Shown: piece by piece, positions 38,194 through 46,343 of the stretch
How the letters are laid out: every line of letters starts with the position of its first letter
How positions within the stretch are numbered: the stretch's first letter is position 1
Source of the DNA: CAYZWU01 sp964482235
GTDB lineage: Bacteria; Planctomycetota; B15-G4; CAYZWU01
Direction: 5' to 3'
DNA: 64,000 nucleotides
NCBI GenBank assembly: GCA_964482235.1
Contig: CAYZWU010000026.1
Location: 1 to 64,000 of the forward strand
Notes under the pieces: model-generated
The model's database searches: none
Told to the model about the DNA's origin: nothing
What the model saw: the letters and a program-made list of their open reading frames with translations, nothing else
Made by a program: the position numbers and the translations under genes

Positions 38194-40118
38194 TTCTTCT
38201 TGCTCTTTCTGACAATCGTTCTTTGCTCTTCCGGGATGGGAGGCGGCACGGGTTCGCCGGAAATCTTGATCACCGAACCGAACTTGTCGGGACAGACGTC
38301 GTGACAGGTGCCGCAGTTCGTGCACCTGTCCTGGACGATGATGTGGATCTTCTTCTTGCCGCCGTCGATCGCTTCCTCCGGGCAGCTCTTCAGGCAGAGG
38401 CCGCAGCCCGTGCACTTCTCGGGATCGATGTAGTAGGCGATCAGCTTTCTGCAGGAGAGGGCGGGGCAGCGCTTCTCCTCGATGTGGGCCTTGTACTCGT
38501 CCTCGAAGTAGCGGAAGGTGCTCAGGAACGGGTTGGCCGCCGTGCTTCCCAGCGCGCAGAGCGAGGCTTCGACAGCTGTTTCGGCCAGGTCCTGCAGGGT
38601 CTCGATGTCGCCTTCCTTGCCCTCGCCCTCGGTGATCCTGGTGAGAATCGCATGCATCTGCCTCAGGCCTTCACGGCAGGGAACGCATTTGCCGCACGAC
38701 TCATCGGTCAGGAAATCGACGAAGTACCTGGCCACATCGACCATGCAGGTATCCTCGTCCATGATGATCATGCCGCCCGAGCCCATCATGGAGCCGGCCG
38801 CGGTGAGCTCGTCGAAGCCGACCTTCAGATCGAGCAGGTTTTCGGGGAGGCAGCCGCCCGACGGGCCGCCGGTCTGCACGGCCTTGAATTTCTTGTTCTT
38901 CGGGATTCCGCCGCCGATGTCGAAGATGACCTCTCTCAGGCTGATGCCCATGGGCACCTCCACGAGGCCGGTGTTGTTGATCTTGCCCACGAGGGAGAAG
39001 ATCTTCGTGCCCTTGCTTCCATCGGTTCCGATGGCGGCGTAGGCCTTGGCGCCCCTGTTGATGATCAGCGGGACGTTGGCCCAGGTCTCCACGTTGTTGA
39101 TGTTCGTCGGCTTGCCCCAGAGCCCTTTCACGGCAGGGTAGGGCGGCCGTGGTCTCGGTTCTCCGGCTCTCCCCTCGAGGGACTTGAGCAGGGCCGTCTC
39201 CTCACCGCAGACGAAAGCGCCGGCGCCCCGATGTACCTTGACGTTGAAATCGAATCCCGAGCCGAGGATGTCCTCTCCCAGGAGCCCGCACTCCTCGGCA
39301 CGCGCGATGGCGATGCTCAGGTTCTCGAGGGCCAGGGGATACTCCTGGCGAACGTAGAAATAACCCTCGTGGGCTCCGATGGCATAGGCGCCGATGATCA
39401 GACCCTCGAGCACGCCGTAGGGATTTCCCTCCATGAGCGATCTGTCCATGTAGGCACCCGGATCGCCCTCGTCGCAGTTGACAACCACGTACTTCGGTTC
39501 ACCCCGGGCGGCCCGGGCGAATCCCCACTTGAGACCGGCCGGGAAGCCGGCGCCGCCTCGTCCCCTGAGCCCGGCGTCCTTCACCTCGGCGATCACCTCC
39601 TCGGGAGTCATCTCGATAAGCGCCTTGACCAGGGCCTTACCGCCGTCATCGGCCAGGTAGTCCTCGATGCTTTGCGGAGCGATTCTTCTGTTGGCGCCAA
39701 ATACGATTCGCTGCTGATGCTGGTAGAAGGGAATGTCCGGTTCATGGGCGATCTTGTCACCCGTGGTGGGGGAGGTGTAGATCAGACGGTCGATGACCTC
39801 GCCCCCCTTGAGGGTGGCCGAGATGATTTCGGGAACATCTTCCGGCGTCACCTGGAGATAGCAGATCTTCTCGGGATCGAAAACAACGATGGGGCCCTTC
39901 TCGCAGAAGCCATGGCAGCCCGTTCGCCTGAAATGGACTGTGTCCGCCATCCCCTGGTTTTCCAGCTCCTCCTCGATGGCGAGAGCGACCTCTTTGCTTC
40001 CCGTGGCATGGCAGGCCGTGCCGCTGCAGAGGGTGATGCACGGCATCTCCGGATCCCGTTCCGACAGGATCTTTTTCCTGAAAGCCTCCAGCTCGACAGG
40101 AGAATTTATCCTTGGCAT
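38190..40118 (-). CDS. bamH: BamH-like NuoF-type flavoprotein subunit
   Basis: A 642-residue protein. The N-terminal thioredoxin-like [2Fe-2S] domain (CSGTACHATGS and CHGFC) is followed by the FMN/NAD(H)-binding region (GRGGAGFPAGLKW; VVVNCDEGDPGAYMDR), the cubane motif SCGKCVPCREG, and two C-terminal [4Fe-4S] motifs (CTGCGLCLKSC, CTNCGTCHDVC). This is the layout of HndC/HydB and of BamH. It oxidises or reduces pyridine nucleotide via FMN and passes electrons to neighbouring iron-sulfur subunits. It lies 9 bp after bamG and overlaps bamI by 4 bp. Confidence 0.92.
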   Translation of the reverse strand: MPRINSPVELEAFRKKILSERDPEMPCITLCSGTACHATGSKEVALAIEEELENQGMADTVHFRRTGCHGFCEKGPIVVFDPEKICYLQVTPEDVPEIISATLKGGEVIDRLIYTSPTTGDKIAHEPDIPFYQHQQRIVFGANRRIAPQSIEDYLADDGGKALVKALIEMTPEEVIAEVKDAGLRGRGGAGFPAGLKWGFARAARGEPKYVVVNCDEGDPGAYMDRSLMEGNPYGVLEGLIIGAYAIGAHEGYFYVRQEYPLALENLSIAIARAEECGLLGEDILGSGFDFNVKVHRGAGAFVCGEETALLKSLEGRAGEPRPRPPYPAVKGLWGKPTNINNVETWANVPLIINRGAKAYAAIGTDGSKGTKIFSLVGKINNTGLVEVPMGISLREVIFDIGGGIPKNKKFKAVQTGGPSGGCLPENLLDLKVGFDELTAAGSMMGSGGMIIMDEDTCMVDVARYFVDFLTDESCGKCVPCREGLRQMHAILTRITEGEGKEGDIETLQDLAETAVEASLCALGSTAANPFLSTFRYFEDEYKAHIEEKRCPALSCRKLIAYYIDPEKCTGCGLCLKSCPEEAIDGGKKKIHIIVQDRCTNCGTCHDVCPDKFGSVIKISGEPVPPPIPEEQRTIVRKSKKK

Positions 40119-40127
40119 CGTCCTTCC

Positions 40128-40622
40128 TTACTCGTAGCTGTTGATCACGTCCGCAGTCGCGGCGGGCGAGATTTTCCCGTGAGTCTTGCCGTCGATTTCC
40201 ATTACCGGACCCAGCGCGCAGCAGCCGAGGCAGTTGACCGTCTCCAGGCTGAACTTCAGGTCGAGATCCGTTTCACCGGGCTTGATCCCGGTCAGGTTCT
40301 CGACCTTTTCGAGCACCCGGGTTGCGCCGCGGACATGGCAAGCCGTCCCCATGCAGATGTGAACCTGGTGGCGCCCCTTGGGAACGAGGCTGAAAGCCTT
40401 GTAGAAGGTCGCGATATGCTGGATCCGGCTCAGCGGCACATCGAGCTTCTCGCCGACCCTGGCAAGGGCCTCCTTGGGAAGCCAGCTGTTCTCGCGCTGT
40501 ATCTCCAGCAGGATCTGGATCAGAGCGCTGGCTTCGCCCTGGTAGGCATCTATGATTCGATCGACCGTGGCTGTTTCCATTCCCTGCTCTTTCATAGAAT
40601 AGGTTTTCGAGTGGATTCTCAT
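40128..40622 (-). CDS. bamG: BamG-like NuoE-type [2Fe-2S] subunit
   Basis: A 164-residue thioredoxin-like ferredoxin. The four ligands are in CMGTAC and CLGCC, with NuoE spacing. It forms the 24-kDa partner of the NuoF-like BamH. ATG 40622 overlaps the stop of bamF (ATGA), so translational coupling is likely. A later in-frame Met could be used, but the overlap supports the longer form. Confidence 0.9.
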   Translation of the reverse strand: MRIHSKTYSMKEQGMETATVDRIIDAYQGEASALIQILLEIQRENSWLPKEALARVGEKLDVPLSRIQHIATFYKAFSLVPKGRHQVHICMGTACHVRGATRVLEKVENLTGIKPGETDLDLKFSLETVNCLGCCALGPVMEIDGKTHGKISPAATADVINSYE

Positions 40623-41398
40623 GCCGGTTCTGCCGCGACCGTGTAGCGGTTGCTCTCCACATCGTACTTTACCAGGCCTTGACGCGACGAGCTGTTGATC
40701 CGGCGCGCCACCTCCGAGGGATTGAGGCCGAGAAACTCGGAGATCTCGACCGTTGAAAGAGGTTTTTCCCGGAGAAGGACCATGATCCTGCTCGTGGCGA
40801 GCTTGTCGCTGATCAGTTCGTCGAAAAGCCGGCCCACCTCGTCGCTGGTGAAGAACTCCCGATACGCCTCTTCCGTCTTGACGGGAACCCTCAATCTTTC
40901 ACGCTCCACCAGCCTGAGATAGGGGATCAGCCTCCGGACAGCCTCGATGTCGTTGATCAGCCGGCTCTTCGCCACTCCTTCGGCTTCGCCGAGAGGTCCG
41001 AGGTCCTTGATCTTTCCCGTGAACCTGTTGATCACGTCGGCCAGCACGATTCCATCGCCGCCCGACATGAATTCGATGGTCAGTCTTTCCGGATTCAGGC
41101 CGATGCGCTCCATCAGCTTCCTGGCAATGTAGGTGTTGCCCAGGGCATCGTAGTTTCCGTGCGTCACGTAGTTGCAGTCGTTCAGGCGACAGCCGCCGAT
41201 CAGGACGCCGTCCTGTCCGGCCAGGAAGGCCCTGAAGATGAACTCCAGGTCGACCCTGCCCGAGCACATGACGCGGATCAGCCTGATGTCGCTGTTATAC
41301 TGAAGACGGGAAACTCCCGCCGTATCGGCTGCCCCGTATGCTCACCAGTGGCATACGAAACCGATCGTCCTCGGCTTGAAGTCGGGATTCGTGGTCAT
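40619..41398 (-). CDS. bamF: BamF-like MvhD-type subunit, predicted selenoprotein
   Basis: A 259-residue protein when the in-frame TGA at 41344-41342 is read as selenocysteine (residue 19). ATG 41398 has GGAGGTGAG 8 nt upstream. The N-terminus reads IGFVCHW-Sec-AYGAADTAG, where MvhD/FlpD proteins have CxWC; VMCSGRVDLEFI and GVLIGGCRLNDC continue the family pattern. Without readthrough the CDS would lose its conserved N-terminus and ribosome binding site. A hairpin follows at 41305-41321. A C-terminal winged-helix-like segment (LSTVEISEFLGLNPSEVARR) extends the fold. The protein passes electrons between BamE and the rest of the complex. Confidence 0.88.
41305..41321 (-). promoter_or_regulatory. 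Candidate bacterial SECIS hairpin in bamF
   Basis: RNA (minus strand) GGCGGGA-GUU-UCCCGUC: a 7-bp stem with one G-U and a GUU loop. The loop begins 28 nt after the UGA and its first base is G, within the known range for bacterial SECIS elements recognised by SelB. Confidence 0.65.
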
Positions 41399-41458
41399 CG
41401 GGAAACTCACCTCCTTCCAGATTCCATGCGGCAGTGCAGGAGCCTGCCTGTCCATAAC

Positions 41459-44400
41459 CTACGTTTCGCCCACTGCCGTCTTTACGGGCCGCTCCTTCTC
41501 TTCCTCCTCCGGCAATTCCGCGGCAATCGAGCCGAGCGCATCGATCTGGCTCAGGATCGTCTCGTCGGTGAAGTGCTTCACCATGATCGCATTGGTGGGG
41601 CACTTGGCGTTGCAGAGACCGTCACCCTTGCAGAGGACGGGGTTGACCCAGGCCTTCGGACCAAACGATGTTTCGCGGAACTCGATCGCGCCGTAGGTGC
41701 ACGCGGTGATGCAGGCGGCGCAGGAGACGCAGTCGCGCTCGCTCACCTCGGCCACGGAGCCCGACGCGATGACCGTGTCGTGGGAGAGCAGGGTCACGAC
41801 CCTGCCGGCGGCGCCGTAAGCCTGGTTGATCGTCTCCTCGATATGTTTCGGGTAATGAGCCGTCCCGCAGAGAAAGACGCCGTCCGTGGCAAACTCGACG
41901 GGCCGCAGCTTGACATGGGCCTCCTTGAAATACTCGTCGGGGCTCAACGTGACCTTGAAGAGGCCGGCGATTTCCTTCGCCTTCGGGGATGGGACGACGG
42001 CCGCCGCCAAGGAGACGATCTCGGCATCCAGCTCGAGCCGGCTGCCGAGAATGGGATCGGGGACGCTGACCCGTATGCAGGGCTTTCCGTCCTCGCTGAC
42101 GGCCTCTTCCGCCTGCGGCGGCTCGTCGGGGTCATACTGGATGAACTTGACCTCCTTCTCCGCCGCCTCGCGATAAAAGTCCTCCTTGAAGCCGTAGGTC
42201 CGCATATCCCGGAAGAGGATGTAGATCGCCATCCCGGGATTGAGCTCTTTCAGCGCCAGGGCGTTCTTGATCGCGTGGCTGCAGCAGACGCGGCTGCAGT
42301 AGTTCCGGTCCTCGTTCCTGCAGCCGACGCACTGGATCATCACCAGGCTTCCTGCATCGACGATCGATTCTTCCTTACCGCTGATCTTTTCACCCAGTTC
42401 CAGGTGGGTGAAGACCTTTTCACTCTCTCCGTAGAGGTACTCGGTCGGTTGATAGACATCGGCGCCGACGGCGATGACGGCTGCGCCATGCTTGATCTCC
42501 ATTGTCCTGCCGTCTGCCTCGAGGATCGTCGTGAAGTTCCCGACGTAGCCCGATACCGTCCTTATCGAGGCCTCGTGCAGCACGTGGATCCGCTGGTCCT
42601 TGTAGACCGACCGGATCAGGTCGTTCAGATAGGCCTGGACATCCATCCCCTCGAGGGTGGTATGGATCCTCCGCGCCATGCCGCCCAGTTTCTTTTCCTT
42701 CTCCACCAGGTGGACGTGGAATCCCTGCCGGGCGATGGAAAGCGCGCTGACCATGCCCGCGATGCCGCCGCCGACCACCAGGGCCGTCTTTTCCACCGGC
42801 AGGTCGAACTCCTGCAACGGCTTCAGGTTGGCGGCTCTCGCCACGGACATCCGGATGATGTCCGAAGCCTTCTCCGTCGCATCCTCCTTCTGCTTCTGGT
42901 GGACCCAAGAGCACTGCTCGCGAATATTCGCCATCTCGCAGTAGTACTGGTTGAGCCCCGCCTCCCTGAGCGTGTCGCGGAAGAGCCCCTCGAGGGTTCT
43001 CGGGGAGCAGGCCGCGATGACCACCCGGTTGAGCCCCTTCTCCCTTGCGAGGTCCGTGATCTCCCTGGCGGAATTCGTGGCGCAGGAGAAGAGCTGCTCC
43101 TGGGCATGGACCACGCCGGGCATCGTCCGGCAGTCATCGACCACGGACGGAACGTTCACCACGCTTCCGATATTCGCCCCGCAGTGACAGACAAAAACGC
43201 CGATCTTCGGCTCCTGATCGGCCACATCCGTTTCGGGAGGGTAGATCCTCTCCTCGGCCAGCCTGCCTCGCCTGTGATTGAGGATCTCGCCGCACTGCGA
43301 TCCGGCGCCGCTGGCGCTGAAGACCGATTCCGGAATATCGGTCGGCCCCTGCAATGCTCCGCTGACGAAGACGCCGGGCCGGGTGGTCTGCATCGGGTTC
43401 TCCTGGCGGGTCTCGACGAAGCCGTACCGGTCGAGCTCGACGCCGAATGTCTCCGAGAGCCCCTGATGCCCGACCGGCGGATTGAGGCCGACGGACAGGA
43501 CCACCATGTCGAACTCTTCCTCCTTGACGCCGTCCTTTGGAGTTGCATATCGAACGACGACATTCCGGCTGTCCGGAACCTCCCTGGCGATGGACGTGTA
43601 GCTTCTGATGAAGCGAACCCCGGGAAGCTGCTCGGTCCTTTGATAGTACAACTCGAAATCCTTGCCGAATGCGCGGATGTCGTTGTGGAAGATCGTGCAC
43701 TTTGCCTCGGGCTCGTGCTCCTTGGTCAGGATCACCTGCTTCTGGGTATAGGTGCAGCAGACTCCCGAGCAGTAGCTGTTCTCCCCGGGAGTGACGCGCC
43801 TCGAGCCGACGCACTGGATCCAGGCGATCTTTCGGGGATGCGCGCTGTCGGAGGTGCGGAGGACCTTTCCCTGGTAGGGCCCGGTCGCCGAAAGGAGCCG
43901 CTCGAAATCCATGCTCGTGACCACGTTCTGAATCGTCCCGTAGCCGTATTCCTCGACCGCTCCGGGATCGAAGGGCTCCATGCCGGACGATAGAATGATC
44001 GTCCCCACGTTCACTTCCGCTTTCTCGACGACCTGCCCGAAATCGATGGCTTTCTGCTGGCAGACGCTGCTGCAGATGTCGCACTTTCCTTCTTCGAGCC
44101 TGAGGCAGGTGTCATCGATGTAGGCGACAAGAGGGATCGCCTGCGAAAAATAGACATGAACGGCCTTGTTCTTCGAGATCCCCTGATTGAACTGATCGGG
44201 GTATTCCTTGGGGCAGTACTTCACGCAGGTCCCGCAGCCGGTGCAGAGGTCTTCCGCGATGTACCGGGGCCTCGTGGCCAGGGTGACGGTGAAATCCCCT
44301 GATTCACCCTCGACTCTGTCCACCTCGGTAAAAGTCAGGATCTCGATGTTTGGATGTCGACCGACCTCCACCATTTTGGGGGCCAGGATTCATATGGAGC

Positions 44401-44581
44401 AGTCGTTGGTGGGAAAGGTCTTGTCCAGCTGGGCCATGTGGCCACCGATGCTCGGTCCCTTCTCCACCAGGTAGACCTTGAAGCCGGCTGCGGCCATGTC
44501 GAGGGCGGCCTGAATGCCGCTGATCCCGCCGCCGACAACCAGAACGTCTCCATAGTTTTTCTCGGTCAGGATCTGTTCCAC
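41459..44581 (-). CDS. bamE: BamE-like HdrA-type flavin/iron-sulfur subunit, predicted selenoprotein
   Basis: A 1040-residue protein when the in-frame TGA at 44392-44390 is read as selenocysteine (residue 64). The N-terminal FAD site VLVVGGGISGIQAAL is followed by GGHMAQLDKTFPTNDCSI-Sec-ILAPK, where most HdrA proteins have CSMC. CTGCGTCVKYCP, a second Rossmann FAD segment (TALVVGGGIAGMVSAL) and two C-terminal [4Fe-4S] motifs (CVSCAACITAC, CKGDGLCNAKC) follow. HdrA carries the flavin that may bifurcate electrons. GTG start at 44581 with AAAGGA upstream. Annotating from the internal Met at 44374 would drop the first FAD site. Confidence 0.9.
44352..44369 (-). promoter_or_regulatory. Candidate bacterial SECIS hairpin in bamE
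   Basis: RNA (minus strand) GGAGGUC-GGUC-GACAUCC: 3 bp, a G-A mismatch, 3 bp, and a GGUC loop. The loop begins 28 nt after the UGA, the same distance as in bamF. GGUC is also the core of the loop in the E. coli fdhF element. Confidence 0.6.
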
Positions 44582-44618
44582 AAGGATGCATCCTTTTCTG
44601 CAATGTGAAGGCGATGAT

Positions 44619-45773
44619 CTACGCGATCACCTCCTGAAAGATCTCCGTTATGTCCTTGATCTCGATCTTGTCTTCGACTTCCTGGGTCAGGCGGCTGTCC
44701 TCGAACATCGTGATGCAGTAGGGGCAGGCCGTGGCCAGCACCTGGGCTCCGGCGGCGATGGCCTGCTCCACCCTGATGTCGGAGAACCTCTCGCCCTTGG
44801 GCGTCTCCATCCATACCCTTCCGCCGCCGCCGCCGCAGCAGAGGCTGTTCATGCGCGATGCGGTCATTTCGTGGAGCGTCAGGCCCGGAATCCCGCGAAG
44901 GATCTCGCGGGGCTCGTCGAAGATGCCGTTGTGTCGGCCCAGGTAGCAGGGATCGTGATAGGCGACGGCCTTATCGTACGTCCCGGCGATCTCGAGCTTT
45001 CCCTCCTTGATCAGCTCGAGCAGGAGCTGGGTCATGTGAAGCACCTCGAAGCTCACCATGAACTCGGCATACTCGTTCTTGAACGCCTCGTAGCAGTGGG
45101 GGGAGGAAACGACGATCTTCTTCACCCCGCTGTCGATGAACGCCTTGATGTTGTCCCTGGCCAGCTTCCTGTACGTGTCTTCGGCGCCCGTCTTCCGGAT
45201 GCTCTCGCCGCAGCAGCTCTCCAGCGTGCCCAGGATGCCGAAGTCGATCCCCGAACTCTTCAGGATCTCGACAGAGGCCCGGGCCACCTTCTTCATCCTG
45301 GGATCGTAGCCAAGGTAGCAGCAGGTGAAGAAGAGGATCTCCGTCCCCTCGGTGAACGGCTTGACGGACAGGTCCCTGGCCCAGTCGGCCCGTTCCGCGC
45401 GCTTCTCGTTGAGCGGGTTGCCTTCACCGGCCAGGCTTCCTCGCGCCGCCTTGGCGGGGCGGGCCGAGGCATGGATCACGTCGTAGTTCGAGGCGAGCCT
45501 GCGCAGGGAGACGCCCACCTCGGGCTGCTTGACGCCTCTGGGGCATCTGTCCGGACAGGTGCCGCAGGTGGTGCAGCGCCAGATGTCCTCGCTCTCGATC
45601 TCGGTCAATCCGAAGGTCGCCTCGCGGATGATTCTCCGAATGCTGAACTGGCGCACCTGATTCCAGGGGCAGACGACGTCGCACTTCCCGCACTGGAAGC
45701 AGAGCCTGGATGTCTCGTCACCGGCTTCCTTGATCTCCTGGATGATCTCGTCGAAGGGGCAGACAGAATCCAC
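44619..45773 (-). CDS. bamD: BamD-like HdrD-type iron-sulfur subunit
   Basis: A 384-residue protein combining HdrC and HdrB parts. The N-terminal [4Fe-4S] motifs are CFQCGKCDVVC and CTTCGTCPDRC. Two CCG domains follow (CCYLGYD...ESCCGES and DPCYLGRHN...SLCCGGGGG), which in HdrB/D bind non-cubane clusters. It carries electrons between BamE and the BamBC core. GTG start with AGGAG 6 nt upstream, 9 bp after bamC. Length matches BamD. Confidence 0.9.
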   Translation of the reverse strand: MDSVCPFDEIIQEIKEAGDETSRLCFQCGKCDVVCPWNQVRQFSIRRIIREATFGLTEIESEDIWRCTTCGTCPDRCPRGVKQPEVGVSLRRLASNYDVIHASARPAKAARGSLAGEGNPLNEKRAERADWARDLSVKPFTEGTEILFFTCCYLGYDPRMKKVARASVEILKSSGIDFGILGTLESCCGESIRKTGAEDTYRKLARDNIKAFIDSGVKKIVVSSPHCYEAFKNEYAEFMVSFEVLHMTQLLLELIKEGKLEIAGTYDKAVAYHDPCYLGRHNGIFDEPREILRGIPGLTLHEMTASRMNSLCCGGGGGRVWMETPKGERFSDIRVEQAIAAGAQVLATACPYCITMFEDSRLTQEVEDKIEIKDITEIFQEVIA

Positions 45774-45782
45774 GCGAGTCTC

Positions 45783-46343
45783 CTAACTCTTCTTTCTCAT
45801 CCTGGCGACGGCATCCACGATCTTCTGCCAGCCGTGCCTGTCGACCAGCGCCTCCAGCCCGATATCCACCTCGTCCACCGAGACCTCGTCGTCATCGACT
45901 TCCACCTCCCTCTCCTCGTAGACCAGCGCATCGGCAAGGCACCACTGCACGCACATCGGCTCCTCGAGAGTGGGGTCCGATTCGCAGGTGTCGCACTTGA
46001 GAGGGAGGCCGGAGTCGGGCTCCTTGAAGAAGTCGCGCGACGGGCAGGAGGCCCTGCAGAATGCGCACTCGTCGTATTCCTTACCATCGATCGTGTACTT
46101 GTTCCTGCCGGCGCATTCCGCGGGGGTGTACTCGCCGGCGAAGACGGGAATGTAGATGTCGGAAAGGGGCTCGCGGATCACGCGGATGCGCGCTCTTCCC
46201 GGATTGTCGCTGCTGTAGCGCGGCGCCGAGTGGAATGCGGAGCAGATCACCTCGCAGGCGCGGCAGCCGTTGCACTTGTCCACATCGACCTTGATCGTCT
46301 TGATGATCTTCTTCTTCTTGGCTTTCTTGTTCTCGGCCATCAC
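45783..46343 (-). CDS. bamC: BamC-like ferredoxin subunit
   Basis: A 186-residue protein with a Lys-rich start and multiple [4Fe-4S] motifs: CNGCRACEVIC, CAFCRASC and CDTCESDP...CVQWC. It is the small partner of the W-containing BamB, with which it forms the catalytic BamBC core and brings electrons to the active site. The C-terminal acidic segment (about 150-165) is not part of the ferredoxin fold. Its ATG overlaps the bamB stop by 4 bp. Confidence 0.88.
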   Translation of the reverse strand: MMAENKKAKKKKIIKTIKVDVDKCNGCRACEVICSAFHSAPRYSSDNPGRARIRVIREPLSDIYIPVFAGEYTPAECAGRNKYTIDGKEYDECAFCRASCPSRDFFKEPDSGLPLKCDTCESDPTLEEPMCVQWCLADALVYEEREVEVDDDEVSVDEVDIGLEALVDRHGWQKIVDAVARMRKKS

